In this document: positions 26,411 to 34,965 of the stretch, piece after piece | How the letters are laid out: each line of letters begins with the position of its first letter | Numbering within the stretch: position 1 is the first letter of the stretch | Assembly (NCBI GenBank): GCA_023382335.1 | Contig: JAMCPM010000016.1 | Span: 1 to 64,000 of the forward strand | Source of the DNA: Actinomycetota bacterium | GTDB taxonomy: Bacteria > Actinomycetota > Thermoleophilia > BMS3ABIN01 | Direction: 5' to 3' | DNA: 64,000 nt | Notes under the pieces: generated by a model | Told to the model about the DNA's origin: nothing | Databases searched by the model: none | What the model saw: the letters and a program-made list of their open reading frames with translations, nothing else | Program-made: the position numbers and the translations under genes

Positions 26411-29400
26411 TCAAAAGCCTTTGCCTACCAACTCGTTGAAATAACCATTCCAAAGGACGCGCTGCGACGCAAATATTTCGGTGGGCGTCGTATGGCCGGG
26501 ATCGTCCCATGCCTTCACTTCAACCGGGCCCGCCATGATACCGGGGAATGTTGGAGTCACGTTACCAAAGGCCGGAATCGCGCCAGACCACCGCGTTATT
26601 CCCGCAATCTTTATCTCTGCATAGATGCTTCGATCGCTATTCAGATTTGAGAGCAGGACCCAGTTTGTCGTTCCGGGGTTGGCATTGTCATACCAGGTCC
26701 AGTTGGCGTTACTTCTGAAATCGCCATATCCTGAAATTTCGCTGAAGGAAGGTCCCCAGATGACCCGTTGGGTCGCGTATATGTTCGGGCCCAGATTACT
26801 GCATGATGGATCTGAACAGCTTATCGCGGCGACGGGCCCTCCCATTCCAGCGGGATCTCCACGCGGAACCTGCACCGATTGAGTCTCATTCGCGGGTATA
26901 TATCCTTGAAAAACAATGTCTTTTCCTACCAGCACCACTACATAAGTGGTCTGAGGGTTGGGATTACCTATGCAGATCCAGTCCGAAGCGCCCGGACTGT
27001 TATTGTCGTACCACGTCCAGAACCAGCCGGAAGACAACTGCCAATCAGGTATCCCCGGCATCTCATTGAAGGCACCGTTGTTCAACACGCGCTGTGATGC
27101 GATCAACTTGCGGGGGTCTGTGTCTTCATTCCCACCTTGCTTCCAAGCTTTGACCTCGACCGGCCCGCCGGATCTGCCCGCATAGATCGGAGTCCAAGAC
27201 TGGCCGGGAGCCAGGTCCCTGGTCTCAGAGATGTCTGGGTTAGCATTCCTTACTGTCACGCGCACCCTGATGTTCTCGCCATTCTCGGTAGGATTGGCAA
27301 CGAGTATCCAGTTCCTCATACTTGCACCGTCATACACCGGCCAGAAATAGTGAGAATCCAGATGTTCGAAAGACACCCCCCAGACCTCCTCAAAGGAATT
27401 TCCAAATAACGACCTCTCACTGATTAAGGCCTGCCCGTTGTTTGTGTTAACTCGAATGGGACCGCCCATGATGCCGGCAAAAAACATGGGCACCGTGCTG
27501 CCGCCGTGGACAACAACTCCTTTGGCTAGCGGGCTGACGCCCATTAATGAGTCGATTGAGTTATCCGCGGCTCCTGTCGGGTTGGCCCCCAAAATCCAGG
27601 TGCGGCCTCCCTGATTGTCGTACCAGGGAAAGTAATAACTGTAGAAATCTGGAGCTGTGTAAGTCCAGTCCGCTGTCTGGACATTGCCGACATTGTCGCT
27701 GATCTCCAGGTGAATATTTTGACCTTTTCTCCCGGAATATTTAAAGGAAATGTGGTCTGCCGCAATGGTGGCATAGGGAGTCGCATCGTGCCCGTTCACA
27801 GTTAATTTTGCTGAAACAGGATTTATTCCAGAATCAGCATCTGAATAATAAGCACTGACTGTGGAGGTCCGAGTCGTGACTGTCCCGGTCGGAATCATGT
27901 TACTAATTGTGGGCGCCGCGGAATCGACGCTAAAATTATTGGAGACAGATGAAGAGTTCCCCGATTCGTCCTGCGCATTGACTGTCACCGAATGAAGACC
28001 TGACGCAAGACCCGTTACGGGGCAGCCGATGCTGGATGAGCCGACCGAGCATCCGGCAAGCTGTTCGCTTGAACCATCGAGGTACATGGATGCTGTTGCT
28101 GTGTTAATGCCTGAACCGGTATCGCTCAGGTTGGCGGTTATGTTGGTGCTTGCTTTCGTCCATCCAGTAGGAGATATTCCTGAAATGGAAGGAGCTGTCA
28201 GATCGACATCAAAAGAACCCGCACCGTATCCATTCGTGCCCGCATTGGTGATGTAGTTGATCACTAGATTATGATGGCCTTCCGCCAGGCCGGAAACGGG
28301 ACAGTCAACGTGCGCTGAGGTAAGCGAGCAACTTGAAAGAGCGCTGCCATCCAGGTAGACGCTTATGGAGGCAGCATTGATACCAGAACCATCGTCACCC
28401 AGATCGGCGGCGATGTGGGTATCTGGTGTGGTAATCCAGCCTGAAGGGGTTACGTTGCTTAGCACTGCTTCAACGCCAAAACCGCCAGTAGCTGAGCCCC
28501 GGTTCCCGGCGTTATCCGTCGCAGAGATACTGACCGTATGTTGGCCCGCGCTCAGACCCGTTACGGGGCAGCCGATGCTGGATGAGCCGACCGAGCATCC
28601 GGCAAGCTGTTCGCTTGAACCATCGAGGTACATGGATGCTGTTGCTGTGTTAATGCCTGAACCGGTATCGCTCAGGTTGGCGGTTATGTTGGTGCTTGCT
28701 TTCGTCCATCCAGTAGGAGATATTCCTGAAATGGAAGGAGCTGTCAGATCGACATCAAAAGAACCCGCACCGTATCCATTCGTGCCCGCATTGGTGATGT
28801 AGTTGATCACTAGATTATGATGGCCTTCCGCCAGGCCGGAAACGGGACAGTCAACGTGCGCTGAGGTAAGCGAGCAACTTGAAAGAGCGCTGCCATCCAG
28901 GTAGACGCTTATGGAGGCAGCATTGATACCAGAACCATCGTCACCCAGATCGGCGGCGATGTGGGTATCTGGTGTGGTAATCCAGCCTGAAGGGGTTACG
29001 TTGCTTGCTGGGATCGTCTTTGCGTAGGACCAGACTCCGTTGTCAGCACCTGCAAACACCATACCGTCACTGGCAAAGCCCGGCGAGATGGCAATGGAGG
29101 CAATGTTCGTACTGGGAATTCCTGTTAATTCCTTCCATGTCGCGCCCGCGTCAGCCGACATATAAACGCCGTATTGGCCGCGAACAATAACAGTTTGATC
29201 CGTTGCAAAGCTCGGCGAGAGAGCAACAGATTTAGCCATCGAACTGAACCGCCGATTCCAGCTGGCGCCACCATCTGTTGATCTATAGAGACCGTAAAAC
29301 AAAGAAGCCGCATAAAGAGTATGGTCATTGGTAAAGTCGGGCGAAACGGCAACAGACAAGATAATATTTGGAGCCAGGCTGAGTCCGTTGCTAACCTGGT

Positions 29401-30073
29401 TCCAGCTTGAGCCCGCATCAGTCGATTTAAAGACACCGCCGCTCTCAGTTCCGGCAAAGAGGGTATGGTCGGTGGCAAAGCCTGGGGACAGGGCGACAGC
29501 CAGAACTTGAATACTGGTCAGTCCGCTGGAAACGTTTCCAGCCGCGTTCCAGCTTGAGCCCGCATCAGTCGATTTAAAGACACCGCCGCTCCCAGTTCCG
29601 GCAAAGAGAGTGTTGTCTGTGGCAAAGTTTGGTGATAAGGCGACAGCCAGAACTTGCGTATCGGTCAGTCCGCTGGAGACGTTTCCAGCCGCGTTCCAGC
29701 TTGAGCCCGCATCAGTCGATTTAAAGACACCGCCGCTCCCAGTTCCGGCAAAGAGAGTGTTGTCTGTGGCAAAGTTTGGTGAGATCACCAAACTCATAAC
29801 CTGCGTATCCGTCAGTCCGCTGTAAACGTTCCCGGCCGCGCTCCAGCTTGAACCGGCATTGATCGTTTTGAAAACACCGCCGTTCAGAGCTCCAGCAAAG
29901 ATGGTATGGTCTGTGGCAAAACAGGGCGAGGGGGCAACTGAGTCAACAACACCACCATTGGGGCCATTGGATGTCCACGTCCAATTATCCCCTCCCGCCA
30001 AACCGGTCGCAAACAGGACAAAGTACAAAAGAATCAAACCAAATAACACGCTAATTTGCTGTCGCAGTCGCAA
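26411..30073 (-). CDS. Giant secreted repeat protein: BNR-type propeller, Ig-like repeats and four YDN-repeat modules
   Basis: About 1,220 residues. TTG 30073 is chosen because GAGGGG lies six bases upstream and it begins directly before a signal peptide (MRLRQQISVLFGLILL); the longer frame to 30106 has no ribosome site. Order: six or seven BNR/VPS10-like repeats (GGVFKSTDAGSSWN; SPNFATDNTLFAGT) up to about residue 375; five beta-sandwich repeats with DDGSGINAASISVYLDG and DTGSGINTATASMYLDG; then four modules with the pattern W-x-YD-x-W-I-x-NP and GGPVEVKAW, ending SQRVLWNGYFNE. Two of the beta-sandwich repeats are duplicated perfectly at DNA level. Likely displayed outside the cell; no anchor or sorting signal is visible at the C-terminus. 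Confidence 0.85.
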   Translation of the reverse strand: MRLRQQISVLFGLILLYFVLFATGLAGGDNWTWTSNGPNGGVVDSVAPSPCFATDHTIFAGALNGGVFKTINAGSSWSAAGNVYSGLTDTQVMSLVISPNFATDNTLFAGTGSGGVFKSTDAGSSWNAAGNVSSGLTDTQVLAVALSPNFATDNTLFAGTGSGGVFKSTDAGSSWNAAGNVSSGLTSIQVLAVALSPGFATDHTLFAGTESGGVFKSTDAGSSWNQVSNGLSLAPNIILSVAVSPDFTNDHTLYAASLFYGLYRSTDGGASWNRRFSSMAKSVALSPSFATDQTVIVRGQYGVYMSADAGATWKELTGIPSTNIASIAISPGFASDGMVFAGADNGVWSYAKTIPASNVTPSGWITTPDTHIAADLGDDGSGINAASISVYLDGSALSSCSLTSAHVDCPVSGLAEGHHNLVINYITNAGTNGYGAGSFDVDLTAPSISGISPTGWTKASTNITANLSDTGSGINTATASMYLDGSSEQLAGCSVGSSSIGCPVTGLSAGQHTVSISATDNAGNRGSATGGFGVEAVLSNVTPSGWITTPDTHIAADLGDDGSGINAASISVYLDGSALSSCSLTSAHVDCPVSGLAEGHHNLVINYITNAGTNGYGAGSFDVDLTAPSISGISPTGWTKASTNITANLSDTGSGINTATASMYLDGSSEQLAGCSVGSSSIGCPVTGLASGLHSVTVNAQDESGNSSSVSNNFSVDSAAPTISNMIPTGTVTTRTSTVSAYYSDADSGINPVSAKLTVNGHDATPYATIAADHISFKYSGRKGQNIHLEISDNVGNVQTADWTYTAPDFYSYYFPWYDNQGGRTWILGANPTGAADNSIDSLMGVSPLAKGVVVHGGSTVPMFFAGIMGGPIRVNTNNGQALISERSLFGNSFEEVWGVSFEHLDSHYFWPVYDGASMRNWILVANPTENGENIRVRVTVRNANPDISETRDLAPGQSWTPIYAGRSGGPVEVKAWKQGGNEDTDPRKLIASQRVLNNGAFNEMPGIPDWQLSSGWFWTWYDNNSPGASDWICIGNPNPQTTYVVVLVGKDIVFQGYIPANETQSVQVPRGDPAGMGGPVAAISCSDPSCSNLGPNIYATQRVIWGPSFSEISGYGDFRSNANWTWYDNANPGTTNWVLLSNLNSDRSIYAEIKIAGITRWSGAIPAFGNVTPTFPGIMAGPVEVKAWDDPGHTTPTEIFASQRVLWNGYFNELVGKGF
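28008..29006. repeat. 453-bp direct duplication within the giant repeat gene
   Basis: 28008-28460 and 28554-29006 appear identical base for base with a 546-bp period. The copies encode two beta-sandwich repeats each. Further upstream in the gene (29390-29800) the BNR repeat is triplicated at near identity. The lack of synonymous divergence implies recent duplication or gene conversion. Confidence 0.9.
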
Positions 30074-30326
30074 CCTTAACCCCTCAATAGCATAGATTTC
30101 TAACAAAAAGGAACTATTTTATAAACGTGATTGGATTAGTAATGTTCCACCGAAATGACAGTTTTGTCAACCAGTTATCAATATTGAAAGACCTGTCATA
30201 TTTGAAATTTGTGGTGATGGATAACCTTACACAGGAAGTCAAACGCTAACAATTTGCCCAAACAGAAGGAACCCATTTTTGATCACATCAGCCAACATCA
30301 AAACCGGCTGCCCCATCACAGGATTT

Positions 30327-30644
30327 CTACATAGCCTCGACTAAAAAATTATTCTTGCTGTTGGCCGAAACCAGTATCTGAGTGACATCGACAAACAACC
30401 TGCCGCCAGTTTTGAACCTAGGCTTTAGGAGCGCTAGCTGATCGAGTAGTTCGTCAAGCAGCGGCGCTTCCCCGATGATCCTTCTAAAGGCTTCGGTAGA
30501 AATGCAAAAGCCGTCCGGCACGCGTATTCCTTCAGTCCTGGAAAGTTCCCCCAGGTTCGCGCCTTTACCCCCGGCAAGCATCTGTTTGGTTTTGTCGATC
30601 TCCTGAAAATCGAGTACATAGGAACTCACAAGTTTTCTCTCCAT
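30327..30644 (-). pseudogene. PEP-synthase-like gene remnant with internal deletion
   Basis: About 105 residues from ATG 30644. The first part (SYVLDFQEIDKTKQ, MLAGGKGANLGELS, GIRVPDGFCISTEAFRR) is the N-terminal ATP-grasp start of PEP synthase or rifampicin-phosphotransferase-like proteins, normally 750-870 residues. It then jumps to GGRLFVDVTQILVSA, which resembles a segment several hundred residues further on, and stops. An in-frame internal deletion plus loss of the rest explains this. No ribosome site precedes it, and a transposase remnant abuts it. Confidence 0.7.
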
Positions 30645-30704
30645 GTCGCACAGGGAGCTGTGCCCCCTCTCTTTGTTGTAGTAATCGAAGAACATCCTGA
30701 AGCC
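30645..30704 (-). mobile_element. Transposase (integrase core) C-terminal remnant
   Basis: In the same frame just upstream of the PEP-synthase remnant are the residues CGFRMFFDYYNKERGHSSL, typical of the end of rve-type transposases of the IS3/IS481 kind (F-x2-YN-x2-R-x-H-x-SL). Only about 20 codons remain. It marks an insertion that probably truncated its neighbour. Confidence 0.6.
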
Positions 30705-30748
30705 GCATTGGACTGCAGCAGCAATAGTATCAGATGAGTTTTGCCTGC

Positions 30749-32149
30749 TCAGTGCCGGAAGCTGTGCCCCGACTTTTTTGGCTTGTGCTCGGGGTGCGCC
30801 TTGAACCATTCCATGTGCCGCTCGAAGTCGCCCAGCAGCAGGTCCGCCAGGTCGCGGTTGAACCCTTCCTTGACCACAATGCGCAGGGCCGCTATGTGTT
30901 CACAGTTTTTAGGGAAGGTGTACGCCGGCAACTGCCAGCCCCGGTCTCGAAGCCGCTCCGACATGTCGAAGACCGTATAATTCGTTGATCGTTCCGCTTC
31001 TTTTGTCATCCTGAATGCAAACACGGGAATGTCGCCGCCGTCAGTGATCAGCTCGATCTCCTTGTATCTGGCGAGCCTGCCGGAAAGATATAGCGCCACG
31101 TCCTGGCTGGCCTGGTGGATGCGCCGGTATCCTTCTTTCCCCAACCTGAGGAAGTTATAGTACTGCGCTACTATCTGGCTGCCGGGCCGGGAGAAATTCA
31201 GGGAAAAGGTGGGCATCTCACCACCGAGGTAGTTCACTTTGAATATAAGTTCCTCGGGAAGGGCGTCCTGGTTGCGCCAGATGATCCAGCCGACTCCGGG
31301 ATAGACCAGACCATATTTATGACCTGAGGCATTGATCGACTGCACCCGTGGCACGCGAAAATCCCACTCCAGCTTCGGCTGCAGGAAGGGGGCAATGAAA
31401 CCGCCGCTGGCGCCATCCACGTGGATCGGTATGTCCAGACCCTTCTCCTCATGCAGCCGGTCGAGCGCGGCGCCGATCTCGCTGACCGGCTCATAGCTGC
31501 CGTCAAATGTGCTGCCCATGATGGCGAGTACGGCGATGGTGTTCTCATCGCAAAGACCGGCAGCCTCCCCGGCGCCCAGGTGGTAGCGGCCCTCTTCCAT
31601 GGGTACATAGCGCGGCTCGATGTCCCAGTAGACACAGAATTTCTCCCAACAAACCTGCACGTTAATTCCCATTACCATGTTGGGCCTGTTCGCGGTCTTA
31701 CCCTCGGCCTCGCGCCGCTGGCGCCACCGCTTCAAGAGCGCCATGCCGCCTAGCATGGCCGCCTCGCTGGAGCCGATTGTGGATGTGCCGACCGCCTCTT
31801 CGTCTTCAGGCGAGTTCCAGAGCCGGGCGATCATGTTGACGCAGCGCGCTTCTATTTCCGCCGTCTGGGGATACTCATCCTTGTCGGCCAGGTTCTTGCT
31901 GAAAGTCTCCTCCATCAGCCGGTCGGCTTCAGGCTCCATCCAGGTGCCGACGAAGGTGGCCAGGTTCAACCGGGCGTTACCATCGAGCATCAACTCGTCG
32001 TGGACCAGGTAATAGGCGGTTTCGGGCAGCATCTCAGCCTCAGGCATCTCATATTTGGAAACACGGGCTTCCATAGCCCCGCGGGCAAAGGCGGGAGTTA
32101 GCATTTCGCTGCCTGATCCAAGTTCACTTATTTTTTTCTTTTTGTGCAC
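30749..32149 (-). CDS. gadB: Glutamate decarboxylase
   Basis: A 466-residue PLP decarboxylase converting glutamate to GABA with consumption of a proton. It has VGTSTIGSSEAAMLGG, IHVDGASGGFIAPF, the PLP-lysine box NASGHKYGLVYPGVGW and a His near the C-terminus as in GadB. Length is normal. The start ATG 32149 is followed by KKKK, and a good Shine-Dalgarno is not obvious (AAAGGTGATTCGTGC precedes). No GABA antiporter (gadC) is in the window, so the physiological role may be GABA supply rather than acid resistance. Confidence 0.95.
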   Translation of the reverse strand: MHKKKKISELGSGSEMLTPAFARGAMEARVSKYEMPEAEMLPETAYYLVHDELMLDGNARLNLATFVGTWMEPEADRLMEETFSKNLADKDEYPQTAEIEARCVNMIARLWNSPEDEEAVGTSTIGSSEAAMLGGMALLKRWRQRREAEGKTANRPNMVMGINVQVCWEKFCVYWDIEPRYVPMEEGRYHLGAGEAAGLCDENTIAVLAIMGSTFDGSYEPVSEIGAALDRLHEEKGLDIPIHVDGASGGFIAPFLQPKLEWDFRVPRVQSINASGHKYGLVYPGVGWIIWRNQDALPEELIFKVNYLGGEMPTFSLNFSRPGSQIVAQYYNFLRLGKEGYRRIHQASQDVALYLSGRLARYKEIELITDGGDIPVFAFRMTKEAERSTNYTVFDMSERLRDRGWQLPAYTFPKNCEHIAALRIVVKEGFNRDLADLLLGDFERHMEWFKAHPEHKPKKSGHSFRH

Positions 32150-32366
32150 GAATCACCTTTTCTCCGATTGATTGAGTCCAATGGCGTTATATATCCCCTG
32201 TAAAATAATTGTGTAACCCAAGGAATAGCCGGAATATGTCTCTCTCCAGTTGGGCTCTTTTCATACTTTTGGCAGTGTAGCATCCGCCAAACTGATAGTA
32301 TGGTCCATGACATGCGCAGTATGCCTCGTGGCAAGAGAACTATTTTCATGGTGACTGGGTCAACTC

Positions 32367-32385
32367 CGGGTATGAAAAATACCCG
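32367..32385. promoter_or_regulatory. Palindrome before the SET gene
   Basis: CGGGTAT-GAAAA-ATACCCG has 7-bp perfect arms and ends 24 bp before the SET-domain start codon. It could be an operator or a 5' hairpin. The 260-bp gap between gadB and the SET gene otherwise shows nothing. Confidence 0.4.
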
Positions 32386-32409
32386 CTCCACGTATTAAGG
32401 AAGTTCCAC

Positions 32410-32904
32410 ATGAAAGCTGGATTTGAGCTAAGAATTACTGAGGGAAGAGGAGAGGGCATTTTCTCGACGCAATCATTTACTACTGGCGAAATTGTCATGG
32501 TCGGAGTGATTGAAAGAGCACTTGATGGGAACCACTCTCACGCTTCGCAGATAGGCAAAAACGATTACGTGCTTCACGCCGGCTCGATAAGCAAGGTTAA
32601 TCATTCCTGTGATCCAAATTGCGGTATCAGCGTGAATGAAACCGGCGCCCATGACTTTGTGGCCTTCAGGAAAATCATTGCCGGAGAAGAAATAACCTTC
32701 GACTATGCCATGAGAAATTATGGCGTGGGATATTTTCCTAAGCAGTGCGGGTGTGGCTCGAAGGGATGTCGCGGCGAGATTACCGGCTGGAAAGATTTAC
32801 CGGAAGAAAGAAAAGAGTTTTACCAAGGGTTCGTTGCTCCCTACCTGCTTGACCTGGATGCCGAGGCAGAATCTCAAAACGCTGACATCCTGGTGACAAC
32901 ATAG
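32410..32904 (+). CDS. SET-domain protein methyltransferase-like
   Basis: A 164-residue protein starting at ATG 32410 (TAAGGAAGTTCCAC upstream). It has a compact SET domain with GRGEGIFSTQSF at the start, the SAM/active-site motif KVNHSCDPNCGI and EEITFDYAMRN, and a post-SET zinc cluster CGCGSKGC. SET proteins methylate lysines of proteins. Bacterial copies are scattered and often acquired horizontally; composition here is lower in GC than the neighbours. It is followed 10 bp later by the CarD-like gene, suggesting an operon. Confidence 0.88.
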   Translation: MKAGFELRITEGRGEGIFSTQSFTTGEIVMVGVIERALDGNHSHASQIGKNDYVLHAGSISKVNHSCDPNCGISVNETGAHDFVAFRKIIAGEEITFDYAMRNYGVGYFPKQCGCGSKGCRGEITGWKDLPEERKEFYQGFVAPYLLDLDAEAESQNADILVTT

Positions 32905-32914
32905 CCAGGACCAA

Positions 32915-33496
32915 GTGGAACTGTCAAGTTCTTCTATGAAGGGAGATGCTACCGAATTGGTGTACCAAGTGGGCGACAAAGTGGTCTACCCTCATCACGG
33001 CGCAGGCGCGGTCATTAAGAAGGAGAAGCGCGAGGTTTTAGGGCTTAGGCGCGAGTACCTCACAATTCAGATATTGCATAACGGCATGACCGTGATGGTT
33101 CCAGTGGACGGCGCCAACGGGGCCGGCCTGAGGAAAGCCATCGGCAAGAGTGATGTAAGCGACGTTATCGCGGTGCTCCGGCGGGAGGAAACCCGGATGC
33201 CCAAAAACTGGAACCAGCGGTTGAGACATAATGGTGGCAAGCTTAAGGATGGTGCTATTTTTGAGGTTGCGGAGGTAGTACGCAACCTTTCCCTGCGTGA
33301 GCAGGAGCTGCACGAGCAGGAGAAGAGGCTTTCCGTCGGAGACAAGCAAATGTTCAACCGGGCCAAGAAGATCCTGGCCAGCGAACTCATGTATGCGCGC
33401 GGCCTGGATGAAATAGAGGCTGACGTGTTTCTTGAAGGCGTGCTTGAAGAGATGGAACCTGTCGCCGTCGGCAGAAAAATGGACGACGCGTCTTAG
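32915..33496 (+). CDS. CarD-family transcription factor
   Basis: A 193-residue protein starting at GTG 32915 (CCAGGACC upstream). The N-terminal RNA-polymerase-interacting domain reads YQVGDKVVYPHHGAGAVI with MVPVDGANGAGLR, and the helical C-terminal domain contains the aromatic/hydrophobic DNA-minor-groove region (NQRLRHNGGKLKDGAIFEV; VRNLSLREQ). CarD stabilises open complexes at promoters in Actinobacteria and others. Unlike the usual essential carD, it sits in an accessory region after a SET-domain gene, so it may be a second, specialised copy. Confidence 0.92.
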   Translation: MELSSSSMKGDATELVYQVGDKVVYPHHGAGAVIKKEKREVLGLRREYLTIQILHNGMTVMVPVDGANGAGLRKAIGKSDVSDVIAVLRREETRMPKNWNQRLRHNGGKLKDGAIFEVAEVVRNLSLREQELHEQEKRLSVGDKQMFNRAKKILASELMYARGLDEIEADVFLEGVLEEMEPVAVGRKMDDAS

Positions 33497-33536
33497 GGCT
33501 CACCCGGCATTGACCTGACCGGCGGAGGTACTGGCG

Positions 33537-33816
33537 TTGCCTGATACAGAAAGACTTCATGAACTTGGTTACTCGCCGCGCTGGGAGAAGTTGTTTGGAC
33601 CCTACCACGAGGCGGGCATGACCCCCGCTCGAGCTATTCGCGGCGACCGTGGCAGTACACTCGTTGTCACATCAGCGGGGATAACTCGCGCGTAACCATC
33701 TCGCCGCCTCCTCAAGTCTGCTGCCAGTGCTGCTGACCTGCCGGCTGTCGGCGACTGGGTGGCGGTGCTGGCGTCCGACGATCCCGATGTTCCCTTGATC
33801 GAAGCTGTGCTCGAGC
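33537..33816 (+). pseudogene. rsgA: rsgA 5' remnant (30S-dependent GTPase)
   Basis: From TTG 33537, with GGAGG upstream, the frame gives RLHELGYSPRWEKLFGPYHE and GMTPARAIRGDRGSTLVVTS, then a TAA at 33693. After a frameshift it continues as ADLPAVGDWVAVLASDDP and PLIEAVLERAG. These are the N-terminal OB-fold motifs of RsgA (DLPAVGDWV is diagnostic). The GTPase and zinc domains are missing, so the gene is dead. Confidence 0.75.
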
Positions 33817-33984
33817 GGGCTGGAGCCCGATCTCCTCGAGGCTCATTACAATCCGGGGATCTGCTACCAGGTCTCCGGACAGACAGGCCAGGCTATCGCG
33901 GAGTTTGAAGAGGTGTTGAGAATCAATCCGGATTTCGTCCAGGCGCGCAAGAAGCTGGCGGACCTCTCCAAGCCGCAGGCCTGA
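33817..33984 (+). pseudogene. TPR-protein 3' remnant
   Basis: Joined directly to the rsgA remnant, a frame ending at TGA 33982-33984 reads LEPDLLEAHYNPGICYQVSG and QAIAEFEEVLRINPDFVQAR, two tetratricopeptide helices and part of a third. No start codon is available; it is the tail of a lost TPR gene, indicating a deletion junction near 33816. Confidence 0.7.
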
Positions 33985-34036
33985 CCCGCGAACAGCCTCA
34001 GAGAGCTGCGCTCAAAATCCGTTTGTGCTAACAAGA

Positions 34037-34813
34037 TTAGAGCAGACCATCAATGGCGTTCTTGAATACGGTGTAATCGAAAGATGGTGTGGTGATATTC
34101 GTTGGGGCGGCGCCGGTCTTGCCTATCTGGAAGAAGGGTACGCCGGAAAAACCAGTTGCAGAAAATGCCTTTCCCTGGTCCTTCAATTCCAGAGTGACTG
34201 CATCGCTGCCTGATTCAGAGAAGGCCCGCTGAACATCCAGTCCCGAGATACTGTTTCCCAGATTGGTGAGGAACTCGTCCGTCACGTACCGCTGACTCTC
34301 AGGTTGCTGGTTGTAGTAAAAAAGCTCGGTAAAGTTCCACAACCTGTTCTGGTTCCCGGCGGCAAGCGCGAAACGGGCGGCCTTTTCGCTGTCGCCAGGC
34401 GAGGTCTTCTCCCCGACAAAGGTCAGGTACTGAAAGATGATGCGAACCTTGCCGGTGCGAACATAGTCAGTGATTATCCGGGGCAGGGTCGTCATCGAGA
34501 ACTTCCGGCAGCCGGGACATTTGAGGTCCGAAAATTCAATGATGGTCACCGGCGCATCCGGCTGCCCCAAAATCAGATTTTGCTGGGGGATGCCCTGAAG
34601 CATGACCGCCACATCTGCTGCTCCGTCAATTGCTACAGGTTCCGTGGAACTATTGTTCCTGACCAGAGCCACGACGATGATGGCGACCATGGCCAGCACA
34701 GCCAGGGCAGCGATCAGCGACGGCACGATTACACGCTTTGTTCCCGGTTCATTATCAGCCGGCTTCCGGACCGATTTCCGTGCTGACTGTTTTTTGCCTG
34801 CAGTTTTATTCAT
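34037..34813 (-). CDS. DsbA-like membrane-anchored thioredoxin-fold protein
   Basis: A 258-residue protein starting at ATG 34813 (GTG 34819 possible). A basic cytoplasmic N-terminus is followed by one membrane helix (about 28-52) and a DsbA/BdbD-type thioredoxin domain with the active site KCPGC and cis-Pro loop GVPFF, plus the helical insert. It should oxidise or isomerise disulfides of exported proteins; a VKOR or DsbB partner is not in the window. Confidence 0.88.
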   Translation of the reverse strand: MNKTAGKKQSARKSVRKPADNEPGTKRVIVPSLIAALAVLAMVAIIVVALVRNNSSTEPVAIDGAADVAVMLQGIPQQNLILGQPDAPVTIIEFSDLKCPGCRKFSMTTLPRIITDYVRTGKVRIIFQYLTFVGEKTSPGDSEKAARFALAAGNQNRLWNFTELFYYNQQPESQRYVTDEFLTNLGNSISGLDVQRAFSESGSDAVTLELKDQGKAFSATGFSGVPFFQIGKTGAAPTNITTPSFDYTVFKNAIDGLL

Positions 34814-34965
34814 CACCACAGATTATAGTGATAATCGCCGCCGATATGCGAAACCAGCGACTTCGCTCCCGCCGATTACAAGGAATTTGAACCGCTTTCG
34901 CGGTATTATCAGGATGATGAGCCAGAACGCAGCCGACGGGGTTACCGGCTTACCGGAGAAAAAGC

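Noticed and set aside
28008-29006. CRISPR-like periodicity
   Set aside because: The repeats are 453 bp long and translate in frame as part of one protein; there are no short repeats with unique spacers anywhere in the window.
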